Below are positions 50,759-63,208 of a DNA stretch of 64,000 nt, in pieces. Position 1 is the stretch's first letter; every line of letters starts with the position of its first letter. Below the pieces are notes generated by a model that did not search any database, was not told the origin of the DNA, and worked only from the letters and a program-made list of their open reading frames with translations. A program made the translations under genes and the position numbers. The stretch covers positions 11,046,001 to 11,110,000 of the forward strand of contig CP114484.1 in assembly GCA_027186245.1 (NCBI GenBank). The letters run 5' to 3'. The DNA is from Coriaria nepalensis (taxonomy: Eukaryota; Streptophyta; Magnoliopsida; Cucurbitales; Coriariaceae).

Positions 50759-50836
50759 CCCCGTTTAATTTAAATATCCGACCTCTCTACAACCTTTTTT
50801 CTCTCCTCCCAAACAGTCCCCATTCTTCTTCATTTA

Positions 50837-51893
50837 ATGGATCCTTCCTCCGCCAACTCTGTCACTGGTTTCTACTCATTCATTACTCGAGGAATCGATG
50901 ATCTCGAACGTGTCTTCCTCTCCAACAACTTCATGTCAATCCAATTCCTACAAGGAGTTCTATCGCTTCTCCGATCTTTTCACTCTCAATTAACTCTCCT
51001 CGTTCAAAAGCTTCATCTCCCTGTTGGAGAGAAATGGCTCGATGAATACATGGACGAGAGCTCCAAGCTATGGGAGGCTTGTCATGTCCTCAAATCAGGC
51101 ATCTCCGCCATGGAAAACTACTACTCCTCTGGCTTCAACGTCACTTCCTCTCTCGATAATCATCGCCGATTGAGCCCGCAGCTCTCTCGACAGGTATGAT
51201 TTCTCGATCGCACGACGATCTCTGTTTTTTCATCTTCTCCATCGTTTGACCTGATATTTTTTGTTTCAGGTGATGCGAGCGATATCTGGATGTCGGAGAG
51301 AAGCGGTAGGATTGGAGGAGGAGAATCGCGCGTTAATGGAAGCTAGAATCCAGCCGCTTTCTCTAAGATTCGACGAGAAGGTTCTGATGGAGTCTAAGCT
51401 AAACGGATTCAATGGATTTCGCGGAGTTCTATACGCGATGAGAAATGTGAGCTCGCTACTGCTAATGATCTTACTGTACGGACTGATCTATTCGGAGTCG
51501 AATAGTTTTATAAGAGGAGGCGGAGGAGGAGGATACGAAGGATGCTTGAGGTTCGGGTCAGGATTCATGATATCGACGGCGAGGCTGCAGCAGAGAGTGG
51601 CGGGGGAGATGATGAGCGAGATGAATGGGAGGAATGGGATATTGTTGTACGAGTTTAGGAGGTCGAAGGCGGCGATGGAGGAGCTGAGGGGGGAGCTGGA
51701 GAGGAGGGCCGTCGAGGGAGGGGCAGTGGAGTGGGAGATGGAGGAGGGGATTAGAGAGAGGGTGGAGAATTTGAAAGGTTGTTTCGGAGGGTTGAAATCA
51801 GGGGCGGAGAGCATCGTGGGTCAGATTGATGATTTCTTTGATGAAATTGTTGAAGGCAGGAAGATGCTTTCGGACTTTTGCAGTCATAGATAG
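50837..51893 (+). CDS. BYPASS1 (BPS1)-like protein
   Basis: BPS1 family proteins are plant-specific. BPS1 itself prevents constitutive production of a mobile root-derived growth-arresting signal, and the role of this paralogue group is unknown. Two exons, 50837-51193 and 51270-51893, joined in phase, encode 326 residues. Recognisable parts are the N-terminal [20 protein letters not shown] block, [20 protein letters not shown], and [21 protein letters not shown] hydrophobic segment ([16 protein letters not shown], about residues 172-188) could be a membrane helix, and a Gly-rich loop follows it. The rest is Glu/Arg-rich helices ending [17 protein letters not shown]. The second exon is GC- and G-rich compared with its surroundings. 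From memory it matches At1g22030/At1g77855. It appears intact. Confidence 0.88.
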
Positions 51894-53369
51894 CCAGCAA
51901 GCAGGTTAAAGTTAAAACAAAGGGGAAACTTTTATTCAAAAAATTCTTGAGAATTAGTTTTCTGTGGTTGAAAATGAAAGAAAATTAAAATAGAGGGTAG
52001 ACAATGCAGTACTTGTAACTGTTTCCGTTTGGCTTGTACCCATTTTCATTTTTTACCCCCCCCCCCTCTCCTTTTTTTTTTTTCTCCCGCTTTTAAAAAA
52101 AAAAAAAAATACAGATTAAGTTATAGGATTTCAAAGATTATTAATACTATAATTAATTACCGGAATTAGTACTTAAAAAATAGTATTTAAAGTTTAAAAA
52201 AAAAAGATCAGTTTGGATTTAAGCTTAACGTAGAAAAACATTGCCAAAAGAAGACAAACTTTCAATATCTTGGTGCGAACGTTGTTATTGTTAAGTGGAG
52301 GTGGATCTCCGTGTAGCCTAGAATTAGTAGGTAAAGTGGTTAGAGTCAAAGTGGGTCAAGATTGCAGCAATGCTTTTCTTAGTTGCTATAATTAAACAGA
52401 TTGATCATTCCAGCAGCGAAAGAATGATGAGGGGGGGGAAATGCCAACTGTGAGATTCCCGGTTTGTGTTTTTTTTTTTTGTTTAAATAAAATGTTCAAA
52501 AGTAGCACCCCCTTCCCTCTGTTATAATTGCTTGCCTGCTCTTTATGAACGAACCCTTTTTTGTCTGATTCGCTTCCCTTTGAAAGAATGGAGACCTCAT
52601 CATCAGAACTCTCTCTCTCTCTCTCTAGTCTTTCTCTCTCTTTCACAAAAGTGTAAAGTAATATAACTGTTTTGTCATTTCTCTTATTGAGGGTTAAGTT
52701 AAGGCAGAATAATACAAGACAGAAACAGGGGATTTTGCCGGCTCACTAATAACCGCATCTCCTACTTTCTTTCTCTTTTCTTTATCATTTGCCAGAAAGA
52801 AACTATTGCCTTGCCAGTTGCCTCCCTTGCAGGGTTCCAAATGATTTTGCACAATAAAAATACAAAAGTAAAATCCAAACCAAAGGATGGCAAAAAGGAA
52901 AAAAGAGACCAAATCAACAAAATTTCTCAGCTAAAAGAAACCACAACAAGCCAATGAGGCTATAGTCCATACCTCTTTAAAGCGGAACACACCCTGCCTC
53001 GTCTCTCCTCTAAATTATCACCACCAATAATTTGGATAAAGAAAAAGACACGTAAGTTAGGAATGACGAGACATAAGTGAATTTGGAAATGATCAGTACA
53101 TATCAACATTAACTCATTTGAAATGATTCTCCTGTTGGACTGGAGTTCAAAATCAATACAGACCTATTAGAAAGATCAACCACAACAGATCGGATTTGGT
53201 TGTATCTTTTGAAGTGTTTTTTTTATGGGGGAAATCGGTATATTAAAAAATACACACATAGTGAAGCTAGTAGATTTTCACAGAGACATAATCAAATAGT
53301 AGATACATGTAAATAGTATATGATAAAACAAATTTGGCGTTTTAAAATGAGGTTGGTTTGTTTAGCGGT
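51894..53369. other. Intergenic region between convergent BPS1-like and SHMT genes
   Basis: 3' flanks of two converging genes. Homopolymer C, T and A runs (52060-52110), a short CT repeat (52610-52645) and no supported coding exon. Confidence 0.6.
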
Positions 53370-56300
53370 TCAAATGTCGAATCCCGGCATTGCAAACTGT
53401 GAAGCAAAAGATTCAACCCGATTACGAAGGTCCACGATATCTTTGCTATTATGTAGACACTTAATGTAATCTCTCTGAAATCTTCCATGTTCCCTTTGCA
53501 TGACTATTTTCGTAATTTGAGCGGCTCTGAAAAGGAAGTCGGCTATGGTCTCAAAATCGGATTCTAAGCAACCTCTTGCTGTCATCGCAGGAGTGCCTGA
53601 ATAAAAAGATGACATTGTAAATACAACTAACTACTTGGAGTTATTGAGATTAATGCATACTGATTAGGAGAGAGTGTCGGATGCTACTCACCGATTCTCA
53701 CACCTCCAGTCCAAATAGCACCATTATCACCAGATATCGCACTCTTATTGAGAGTGATGTTGCACATTTCGCAAACCTTCTCATAGTGCTTGCCTATAAA
53801 TACAGATTAATCCATAATAAGTCAGAACAAACAATGCAATTATAGACTTGAGGCAATATTCTGAAAACTTAAGATTTTAATCAATAATCCCCACAAAGTG
53901 AACTTTGCCAATTTTTTTTTCCTCCTTCAGAAAGATTAGTAATTTGTATGTGGGCAAATAAGACACTCCCAACAAACGTATTAAGTGGCGTTTGGCATAG
54001 ATCCCTACTATGTTTATTAATGAAACAAAAATGAATATAAAAAAGGAGGGGAATATAAGCCTTTACCTCCAATAAAATTGGAAGCGAGCTAAAGTCAAAA
54101 ACAGAAATTTAAGTTAAAAAAGTACCAATCAATTGTTTTGGCTTGAACTATTTCTCATTCTGATTCTGTATATAGTATTAAATTTTGGGAACATTAAGAG
54201 AATAAATCTGGACTTTCTCTGTCATCCGCTCACCATATAAATCATCCCCAGTGTCCATTAAAGAGATGTTTACATATTTCGAGAACCTTTTGCTACTAAA
54301 ACCCAATTGGGCTCACAAAAAGAATCATGAAAGTAGATGCAATCAGGGTAATAATCCCAAGAACCATATCCAATTTTAAAACAATCTCTCAGAAAATGTT
54401 TTAAGGGAAAAAAATAAACATAAATAAAATATAAAAATCACAGTACCTGTTAATCCTAAAGCAGTGAGATCCCAGAGCAATAGGTGATTGTCGGTACCCC
54501 CAGTTACTAATCTACATTTTCTTCTCAGCAATGCAGATGCTAAAGCCTGAGCATTTCTCTTCACCTGCTGCATATAGGCCCTGTACTCTGGAGTAGCCAC
54601 TTGTTTAAAGGCTATGGCAAGAGCAGCAATGTGATTGTTGTGAGGGCCCCCTTGTAATGATGGAAACACCGAAAAGTTTATCCTTTCTTCATAGTCATAG
54701 TTACTACTACCGTCTCCATGAGTAAGAAGTAAGCCTTGATTCGCTGGTTTTGCACCTCTCCTGTAGAAGATCATACCTCCCCTTGGACCTTGGAGACTTT
54801 TGTGTGTCGTAGAGGTGACAATATCACAATACTCAAATGGACTGGCACATTCCTGTAATGGAAACTGTTCATTAGGTTCTGTGCAGGATAATAATACGGG
54901 CAAGAAATGTGATTGATCGCCTAAAACAATTTGAATAGTTTGAGGAATGAAGAATAATGATCATATTAAAACCAATTGTAATTTTGAAAGCTAGCTGTTT
55001 TCTGTCTTCATAAGAGTGCTATGCTATTCTCTGTGAGAAAGACGACAGGATGCAACTCGGATACAAGAAGCTAATAGGTACTTACTCTTTCATGAATAAA
55101 AAGCAACTATAAATCATATCTCAGGACTTGAGATTCAAAACTAATAAGATGAAAACAGAGATCCCCACTTTCCTTTTCATAAAGAGAGACGATCACTCAG
55201 GAGGAAATCACAAAATTCTAGAAGTATCTATATAAATTAGATCACGTGGCCTAATATCCAACTATACTAGCCAAACATAACATCTCAGAATTCATTAGTC
55301 GATCATACATATTCCAAAAATTTTACAGTTTCATAACTGCAGTATGTTTCAAATCCTTGGCTAGCAGAGAAACTATTGTTCAAATTGAAACACACAAGCA
55401 TCGAGGAAGAGTTCTATCACCCTATGAGTAAATGGATTGCTAAAATGCAAGTACATTTTCGTGACTACTTGTATTCAATTTGTTTATAGTAATCCGCATA
55501 AACAAGATATAACAAGCCTTAGAAGTAAGCACCTGGTGTCCTTAAACATGGAAGATTTTTCTTTTCTTAATAAACATTGAATCAACAAAACGACCAACAT
55601 AGTAACAGGATTCATACCTTAGCAGCCACGAGACCGCTGATATGCGCCATGTCACACATCAACACCGCTCCACATTTATCCGCTATCTGCCTAAACCTTC
55701 CATAATCCCATTCGCGCGGGTACGAACTGCCACCACAGATAAGTATCTTTGGACGAAAATCAAGAGCCTTCTCCTCAAGTTTATCATAATCAACAAACCC
55801 AGTCTGTGGGTTCACTTTGTAAGGCAAACTCTCGAAGAATATAGACGTTGCTGACACCTTCTTTCCACCCGGAGTATAATACCCGTGACTTAAATGCCCT
55901 CCCGATGGCGAATCCAAACCCATAATCCGATCCTTTGGAAGCAAAAGACCAGTGTATACAGCAAAATTTGCAGATGTACAGGAATAAGGCTGCACATTCA
56001 CACCCCATTTCTCTGAATCGAGATCAAAAGCCGCTAGGGCACGTTCACAACAGAGGAATTCAATCTCATCGATGTGCTGGTTGCCTGTGTAATACCTCGC
56101 TCCAGGCATTCCCTCCGAGTATTTATTTGTCAAATGACTGCCCAGGGCTTCCATCACAGCCTTGCAAACAAAATTCTCCGAAGCTATCAACTCAATTCCC
56201 TTGTATTGTCTCTGCTTCTCTTTCTCCATGATATCATGAATTTCTGGATCTGCAACTGCAAGTGGTTGATTACCCCAAGCCCGTACAGAGGCCAGTCTCG

Positions 56301-56622
56301 CCTCCAATCCGGATTCATCTGAAATCCGCTTCGGAATCGGAGGGCTTGAGACAATTACAGATTGGCCATCTCGCTGCCTCTTCTTCACACGCACGGGGCG
56401 TCCCCAAAGGCTAAATTTCTCATCCTCGCTCTGATCATCTCCATTCTCGAAGCTATTCTTCTCTTCCTTCTGCTCTTGAAATTGCAGCTGATGCGAGGAT
56501 GAGGTCGAACCTGACGAGCTCAGATAGCTCGAGTCCTCCGTAATGGAGCTTCTAGAAATCGGCGTCTCGGTATGAGAGATAAACCCTAGAGAAAGAGCAG
56601 ACGGAGCACGGGGAAAATCCAT
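53370..56622 (-). CDS. Serine hydroxymethyltransferase, plant SHM6/SHM7 (nuclear) type
   Basis: SHMTs are PLP enzymes that interconvert serine and glycine with tetrahydrofolate. Four exons, 55618-56622, 54447-54852, 53692-53793 and 53370-53596, in phase, encode 579 residues. An about 120-residue N-terminal extension is polar and contains basic patches ([10 protein letters not shown]), as in the SHM6/7 class. Arabidopsis SHM7/MSA1 is nuclear and linked to S-adenosylmethionine supply. The catalytic fold has [32 protein letters not shown], a GGHLSHGY loop and [12 protein letters not shown]. The PLP lysine is Lys353 in [14 protein letters not shown], where Gln356 replaces the Arg usual in eukaryotic SHMTs. 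The C-terminal part has [21 protein letters not shown] start at [14 protein letters not shown]. An in-frame Met 34 codons upstream would add a very hydrophobic stretch and is probably leader. It appears intact. Confidence 0.93.
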
Positions 56623-59125
56623 AACCACTAGAATCGAAATTTCGAACAGAAAATCAGGGAAAAGATAACAGAAATCAACGACTATCAGTAGGAGTAGAAA
56701 CAACAGGAACAGCGACAGCGACAACAGCGTTTGGAACAGGTACAGTGAAAGTATCGAAGACTTGATCGGTTTGCGGACGGAGATGAAAATTCCATGGAAG
56801 ACTCAGAAAAATGTGATGAGAAAATTGTTTTGAGTGCTACAGAGGGCAAGAAGAACGAGAACTGCCGTTTTTATATCTAACAAAACGCGGCGTTTTGGAG
56901 TGACGGGTAATCTGGATTTGCGAGGGAATGAACCTGGATGTCAAATTGGGGGACGGGGCGTAACGAATTTGAACCTGTAACCGGATATAGCCGGTAGGGG
57001 GAGGGACCGTTAACCCAGTAAAGGGTACACGTGGCATTCAGAAAGGTGAGTATGCATATAGATGGATTTGCCTCTATGTTCAATTTCGTTTGCGTGAAAG
57101 TATGATTTTTGGGATTGTACTAGCCTACTTGCAAGTCTATGATCTAGAACGTGGGCCCATTTCTGTTGCTGTCTTGTTCACTGTCCCGTTGAATACTAAA
57201 AATTGAGTTGTGATTTTCAGACTTCAGACAGGCCAGCTGTGTAGCAAGTCTATGAATTTATTATTATTTTTTTTATTTTTTTTTTAATTTTTTTAATTTG
57301 AAATAACTTTTGTTCCTCAAGAATATAGAAATTAGAAAAGATCTACTTAATTTTGTTATGACATGTGAAAGTATATTGATAAATAATCATAAATACAATG
57401 ATTAATTTTGAACCTCGTTGGATGACGTTTAAGTTCACTTAGTTTAGAAAAATATAAAATTATCTAGAGATTTAATTTAAGAGTTCGATTTGATTTTTTT
57501 ACTATAAATGAATCGAAAATTGGAATCTTCTTGGAGCGCCTGAAAACCACTTAGATCAGAGGAGGGCAGCGCAAATGGAGAGATGCAGCTTGCCCAAAGT
57601 GGGGATGTAGTCCCATAAGGAAGCTCGAGAGAAAACCGAGCCTGTGCCATGATGGGGAGAATCCTGCTATGGAGATCTGCAACCCTTTTGGCGATTTGAT
57701 TTTTCTGAAAAAAAAAAAATTTAAATAAATAAAAATAGGCGATGAGGATTTGGAATTGAGCTTGAGAGCTTCTGAAACAGTGAAATCCATGATATTCTCC
57801 GATGGAGATGAAAATCTAGATGGAGAGTTGCGAGCTTCTGCTATGGAGCTGAAAACCTTGATTCTGAAGCGAATGATAAGGAAGAGAAGAGAAAAAGGAA
57901 AGTTAAAGGATGAAAGAAATGCTAAGGAAATGGGTAAGAAGAAGAAAAAAACTAAGATTGAGCCGAGAATGAATGAAAAAAGTGTAAAATCCATGAGCTT
58001 TAAGAGCTTGAATCTGAATAAAATAAAATGCAGATCTAGATCTAGATAGAGGAACAACGTATCAATCAACTAAAAGGCTAAAGGCGCTGACCGAGTAAAT
58101 CTCATTGAGTGATTCATATTACCCGTATGTGTTTATAGGATGAAAAAACATGCTGCCAATCCATCTTTAAGATAAATTCTTAGATGGATCATGTATACGG
58201 TGGATCAATTAGTACCTTAAAATCAAGACACTCGCATGATTGATATAAGATCGGTCCAAGAATTATCCGATCGGACCAAAATGTCTAAACAATAATAAGA
58301 AAAACTTATGATGCGGGTGGATTTTGGCGACAAAGGACTTTTGTCCGTCCCTATCAAATCCAGGAGAACGTTTATTCTTTAAGGCCAGCCGTTAATCTAA
58401 GACATACTCTTCCCACTTGATAAAATTCTTAGCACTTGTTGAAAAGTGACAGGGGAATAGAGACAGTAATGGATCTATCTTTCCGGCCATATTTCTAGCA
58501 GCTAGCAATTACATGCCTCGCTTCTATCTAGTAGAAACGGAAGTTATATATATACACATAGGTCCCCTATCTATTCCTTCTCTTGAAACACATCAGTCTC
58601 GAAGATAACGATGTAGAATACCAACCATTGTAATGGCATAAACCGTTTTGAAAGAAAAATATGTGTTTTTCCGTTCTGTTTTTATTTGTATTTGTATTGT
58701 TGTTTATTTAGTTTTTGTAATATAAAGCTAAGTTTATACTATTCCGCTCGAAGCAGCATGAAACCTTATCTCGAGCCAGGCTGCCATTATAAGTAATACA
58801 AACTGAAGTCGAAGACCATGGTAAGACTCCAAAAACCAAAACTAGCTGTTAGGCGTTTCACTTTGCTATCAAATCCACGCGTAAATATGATATAACAACA
58901 GCATAACATAGAAAGATAAATATACAGTTTAGCATAACTTCTCATCACAGTTAAAAAGATGAACGCAAACAAGACACGAACAAAAGATCATTACATCACA
59001 TGGGTTACGGCCATAAGAAGATAGACACCAAATAAAGGCCCAGGGCCGAACTTTATTCGAGGACCTTAATACAAACAACCATCAGAAGAAATATCACCCA
59101 AAAAAAAAAGGAAAGAAAATGATAT
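56623..59125. other. Intergenic region between the SHMT and eIF5 genes
   Basis: SHMT leader and promoter to about 57050, then AT-rich DNA, an unrecognised charged open frame at 57750-58049 (listed separately), and 58050-59100 with no supported exon. The latter may be old repetitive DNA but has no clear terminal repeats. Confidence 0.5.
57750..58049 (+). CDS. Unrecognised Lys/Arg/Glu-rich small open frame
   Basis: An ATG frame of 99 codons, highly charged, with a poly-Lys patch (MGKKKKKTKIEP) and an Arg/Ser end (KCRSRSR). Two similar segments, LSLRASETVKSM and GELRASAMELKTL, hint at an internal duplication. The frame is also open upstream of this Met (DEDLELSLRAS) to about 57738. Just before it (57567-57715) another open stretch contains four Cys residues (AACPKWGCSPIRK, SLCHDGENP, MEICNP), but a stop and an A-rich run separate the two and no convincing splice joins them. 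It could be a fragment of a gene, a small novel gene or chance. I cannot assign a function. Confidence 0.25.
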   Translation: MELSLRASETVKSMIFSDGDENLDGELRASAMELKTLILKRMIRKRREKGKLKDERNAKEMGKKKKKTKIEPRMNEKSVKSMSFKSLNLNKIKCRSRSR

Positions 59126-60478
59126 TTATTCGCATGAATCAGACTCGGCACTTTGGAGCCACTCGATAAAAGGCTTGACGTTCTTCCACAGTTGGGTGCT
59201 CTTGTTGATGCCACATGAGCCAGCCTGGTACCACTCCAGAACAAATTCCTCTTCTAGGACATCGCAGTCATAGAGTGTTTTCAGAACCAGGGCCACCTCC
59301 TTAACAGAATCAGTGGAGCTTGGCTTCAGACAAAAGGTCTCAAGAGCACACAATAACGCTGTCTGCGATCCCTCTCCTTGAGTTGCTGCAGCTAAGTATG
59401 CCTTCTTCTTTGCCACCTCCTTGGAAAAGCCCTTCCCAACACCACCAAAAAGAGCTTCAACTAGGGCATCCATGAATTCTTGGGAAGTTCCAGATAGAGA
59501 GCCCAGGAATGATTTAAGCTGCCCAGCAGAAGAGGCCTTCTTCAAGAATTCTTTCAACTCATGATCAAGTTCAGTATTTGTAGTAGTTGTAATCAAATTC
59601 CTCACTTTCCCATTTCCATTACTAATATCGGTTTTTTTCTCACTCTCTGGAGACTTCTTTCCTGGCTTTTGCTTCTCTTCATTTGTAGAAAGCATGACCA
59701 TGTCAGCAGTAACAGCACTCAACTGCTCCTGTATTCTCTGTTGAGCTGCTTCCAAGGAAGTATCGGTCTGCCACTCAATCTCATCATCATTATTAGCAGC
59801 ATTCAGATCATTCTCATCACCCTGGCTGTGAGCTGAGGACTGATCCTCATCCGAGGCATTGCCCTTTTTCTTTGTAACTTTAGAAGTAACATGCTTGGGA
59901 GTAACAGAGGAGCCTTTTTTCTTCCCTGTTTCCTTCTTAAGCTTTTTGTGCTCCTCATCAGCAGCTTCACCTTCCTTGAGCCGCTCCTTCTCGGCCCTCC
60001 TCATGGCCTTCTTGTCTTTTGATCCTCTCTTCTGCTCTGGAGGATTCTTGAGAATAAATGTGGTGAGCTTATCCCTAATATCGACATCTGAAATGAACCC
60101 ACAAGCAGCACATTTCAGGTTGATCATCTGTGTCTTAGTTATAAGAATATCCGTTTCAGGGTTGCCACAACCATAGCACTGAACATATTTCTTGATGAAG
60201 TTCTCAAGAAGCCCAGCAAGCTTCACAGTATCATGAGCCCCATTCACATGAGAGGTTCCTGTTTTCTCATCGAACTTGGACTGAGCTCCAAGCTCACAAC
60301 CAAAATATTTTGTGGTGTATGAGGCAGGTCTAGCCAAAGCCTTCGCAATCTCCACCATGTTGACCACATTAGTCTTGATGCCATTTCCTCTACCTTCAAT
60401 TTTGGTGATCATTCTAGGCATCTTATACCTGTAGAAGGCATCATCACGGTTCGAAGCTCCAATATTTTGTAAAGCCAT
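59126..60478 (-). CDS. Eukaryotic translation initiation factor 5 (eIF5)
   Basis: eIF5 is the GTPase-activating protein for eIF2 in the 43S preinitiation complex. The coding region is a single exon of 450 codons from [10 protein letters not shown]. The N-terminal domain has the FYRYKMP motif (Arg17, matching the catalytic Arg15 of human eIF5), [20 protein letters not shown] and [17 protein letters not shown]4 zinc ribbon uses Cys101, 104, 123 and 126. A Lys-rich linker ([26 protein letters not shown]) and an acidic stretch with EIEWQTDTS follow. The C-terminal W2/HEAT domain (about 310-445) ends in the aromatic-acidic box ([24 protein letters not shown]). A leader intron of about 1.17 kb (60484-61653) starts just 5 bases before the ATG. 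From memory this corresponds to At1g77840/At1g36730. It appears intact. Confidence 0.96.
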   Translation of the reverse strand: MALQNIGASNRDDAFYRYKMPRMITKIEGRGNGIKTNVVNMVEIAKALARPASYTTKYFGCELGAQSKFDEKTGTSHVNGAHDTVKLAGLLENFIKKYVQCYGCGNPETDILITKTQMINLKCAACGFISDVDIRDKLTTFILKNPPEQKRGSKDKKAMRRAEKERLKEGEAADEEHKKLKKETGKKKGSSVTPKHVTSKVTKKKGNASDEDQSSAHSQGDENDLNAANNDDEIEWQTDTSLEAAQQRIQEQLSAVTADMVMLSTNEEKQKPGKKSPESEKKTDISNGNGKVRNLITTTTNTELDHELKEFLKKASSAGQLKSFLGSLSGTSQEFMDALVEALFGGVGKGFSKEVAKKKAYLAAATQGEGSQTALLCALETFCLKPSSTDSVKEVALVLKTLYDCDVLEEEFVLEWYQAGSCGINKSTQLWKNVKPFIEWLQSAESDSCE

Positions 60479-60483
60479 TGTTC

Positions 60484-61653
60484 CTACCAGAGAACACTCT
60501 TCTATGCTTAAAAGAATGTACACAAGGATGCAGCTGCCCTGTTCTCTTGGAGATGGGGTTCGCCTTCAGCAAACAAATTATATGCAGTCGGATTAGATTG
60601 CATAGAAAAATAAGCAGCTTGATGTATGGTGTAGCCTCTTGATAGCCCAAGATGCATGCAGCCAACTTCCTCTGAAGTGTGTTTGCTCTTTTTCCGAGAC
60701 GTAGGACAGTATTCTCCAAGCAATCCAATTGATGATAAAAAGGGAAAAACCCGCTCAGACATAAAAGAAGTTCCGAGCTTAACACCCTCCACCTTGACAA
60801 ACTGCAGATATAACAGCCTAACCCGTAGAGAGTTCTTTAGAAAAAGAAAGGGACAGAAAAAGACAAAAAAAATAAAATAAAAAAATTTACAGAGACCTCG
60901 ATGAAGAAACAGGAAAAAAAAACGTCTCATCCATGCAGCAGAAAATTATAGCAGAAGGGTACTTAACCAGAAATTAAAGATAAATGTGACATATACATCC
61001 CATGTAAGATAAACATAAAATGCACGAGACCAGGACAACAGATGAGAGATCACGTAAGATAGTAAAGACTGGTAATCAGCTTTCACACCATTCATGGACC
61101 AGGATAAATAAGGCTCGTGAAATAGAGTGCATGCATCTTCAAAACTAATGCCAAATTTATAGGTTATTTTCAAAATAAATGGAAAGCAAAAACCAACCGT
61201 TCATAATAGAAAATAGAACAAATCAGGACATACATCTTCAGGATAATAGATTCGAAACAAGTCAACAGTTGGTGACAACCAAGATTACTTCAGAAACAAT
61301 CTTAGACCTCAAAAGAAAAAAATCACTAAAAACCAGCCAAGCGATGGTATATAAACCAATTATCAAGAAAATTCCGATCCGATCATCACCGATAAGTCAA
61401 ATTGAATCCAGATTAAACAGAAAAGAAACGTAAACCATCAATGAAAAGACATAGATCATTAATGGTGCACGAGAAAAACAATCAAAATCCAGTATAAAAC
61501 AAGAATATCCGATCATTCAGATAATACAGAATCCAACACTGATACAATAAAAAACAGTAATCGGAGATTGCGATCAAAGATCCATAAACACAAATCATCA
61601 ATAGCATGAAATACGAGACGATCGAAGAGACGAAGAAGGAAGAGAACGTTTAC
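60484..61653 (-). other. Long leader intron of eIF5
   Basis: On the minus strand a donor (ATAAG then GTAAACG) starts at 61653 and an acceptor (CTGGTAG) ends at 60484, five bases before the eIF5 ATG. Long first introns in the leader are typical of strongly expressed plant translation factors and often raise expression. The first exon probably lies in about 61654-61790. Borders are inferred from motifs alone. Confidence 0.7.
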
Positions 61654-61799
61654 CTTATAACGATATTAGGCGGAAAGTAGGTCGGGGAGAAAAGAAATTC
61701 CTCTGCCTCCGGTTCACGGTTGCCCGTGTGATTCGTCGATTATGGGAAATAAGGGAATAGAGAAGGACGCACGCTATTTATATGTAAGAAAGGGTGAGA

Positions 61800-62760
61800 G
61801 AGACAAGTTAAGTCGCTTCCAAGAAACCTACATGACACGTCATGTGTTGGGACACCTCATAAGCAGGTAAGGAATCCAAATTATTTCTCTCAACCGCCTT
61901 AACGATTAAGATTTGCCCGAGATATCCCTTATAATTACGAATTTACCTTTCTCAGTTTTTTCATCCCCAAGTCCATCAGGCCCTCCCAGCCCAGAAAAAT
62001 AAGATTTCTGGACCAGAATTGCAGATGTGTCCTGGCCCATGGGCTTTCTCGATAAGAGTTTTCTGAAGTAAAGAGCGACTGACAGCCCATTTATCCCACG
62101 TTCTAACACTGTTAATTAATAAAACTTTTTCCAAAAAAATATGTATCTAAGAGTTTTTTTTTTTTTTTTTCAGTATTCTTTCTTTTGTCAGTAAGCTGGA
62201 AATAAAAAAAAGAAAAAGAAAAATTATGCTCATTTTGTCTCCTCGCTAAACAGAGACATGGGAAAGTATCATGCTTAATGTTCTAACGTACAACGGAAAC
62301 ACCAACCACAATAAAACGGTCAAAGCTTCTGTCTAAAAGTTAGAACTTGCTGTTTGCATACCATAAATAGAGGAACATTTCCAGGTACGTACAACAAAGG
62401 AACATCGGTAGTTGTAGTTTTCTTGCATGATCTTTTCAGGATCTCTGTTTCAAACGTTCAGATTGGTAATATTTAATATTTATTTTTTACCTTTTTAAAA
62501 AAAAAAATAAGTATTTATTTAAACAACAGAAAAATAATATTAAAAAAGTATAATAATAATAATATGATTCCGCATTTAGGAATTTTAGGAACAGATAAAA
62601 GAGCTATCTCTCCTTCTTTGTTTTTTGGTAATAACATAAATAATAATTATTATTATTCAGCTGTACATGTTCTAATTGTCAAACAGCTCTTTGACCGGAT
62701 TTCCATTGACCATAAACTTGTATATTAAATATTAAACTATATTAAAGAAAAAGTGGTAAA
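61800..62760. other. Intergenic region between divergent eIF5 and galactosyltransferase genes
   Basis: Bidirectional promoter space. AGCCCA/GGCCCA-type words (site II) occur around 61980-62090 on the eIF5 side. Poly-T and poly-A runs and AATAAT repeats occupy 62150-62650. No coding exon seen. Confidence 0.55.
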
Positions 62761-62764
62761 ATTG

Positions 62765-62943
62765 TTGACGCAAGTCCACTTTGAAAAAGAGCCAAAGAGG
62801 CGTTTTGATTGACGCGTACGTGGCGTGACTGGCGTAGAGAAGGCGTTAAAAGGGCCGGTTGACGCAAAAGAGGTAAAATTAAACGGGCGTTGCCCAAAAA
62901 GAAAAATTGAAAAGCTTTCAGATTTGCCTAACTTTTTTGACGC
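62765..62943 (+). promoter_or_regulatory. Cluster of four TTGACGC motifs plus an ACGTGGC box
   Basis: TTGACGC occurs at 62765-62771, 62809-62815, 62859-62865 and 62937-62943, all on the plus strand. Each contains both TTGAC (W-box-like core) and TGACG (the TGA/as-1 half-site). TACGTGGC at 62817-62824 is an ABRE/G-box-like element. The cluster is about 270-440 bp before the galactosyltransferase start. Binding is inferred from motif knowledge only. Confidence 0.6.
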
Positions 62944-63208
62944 TCCTACTACTACTATCACAAACCAAACGCGCCTAATTGTATTAATTGTCAGCTTTAA
63001 TCTCTCTCTCGTTCACTTAAACAGTGTTTTTGTGATCATTTTCTATTTATTTGATTTTTCCCCGTTTCTTTCAACATCTCTCTTTCAGTCTCAGACAGTT
63101 CTGTTGTTCATCTTCATCCATCTCTCTGTCTCTCTCCTGCCACTCTCTCGCACTATCACTGAGAGGAGAAAGGGGGGAAGTGATTGATAGACAGAGGGGA
63201 GAGGGAAG

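Larger units (their letters stand above)
44500..50836. other. Large gene-poor region
   Basis: Over 6 kb without an intact gene. It holds a CT run (44892-44911), TA microsatellites (for example 48795-48823), a dead RNase H fragment at 46690-46990, a poly-C run (near 49820) and a long (CT)n tract (50703-50753) in the BPS1-like leader. A frame at 49616-49900 is Lys/Asn/Thr-rich and not recognisable. Confidence 0.55.

Noticed and set aside
53370..56724. SHMT start at 56724 giving a very hydrophobic 34-residue leader
   Set aside because: The leader looks like translated pyrimidine-rich 5' UTR. The Met at 56622 opens the type of N-terminus expected for the SHM6/7 class.
58050..58780. Possible solo LTR or other element with short repeated words (GATCGGTCCA / CCGATCGGACC)
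   Set aside because: No clear TG...CA ends, target-site duplication, primer-binding site or polypurine tract could be identified.
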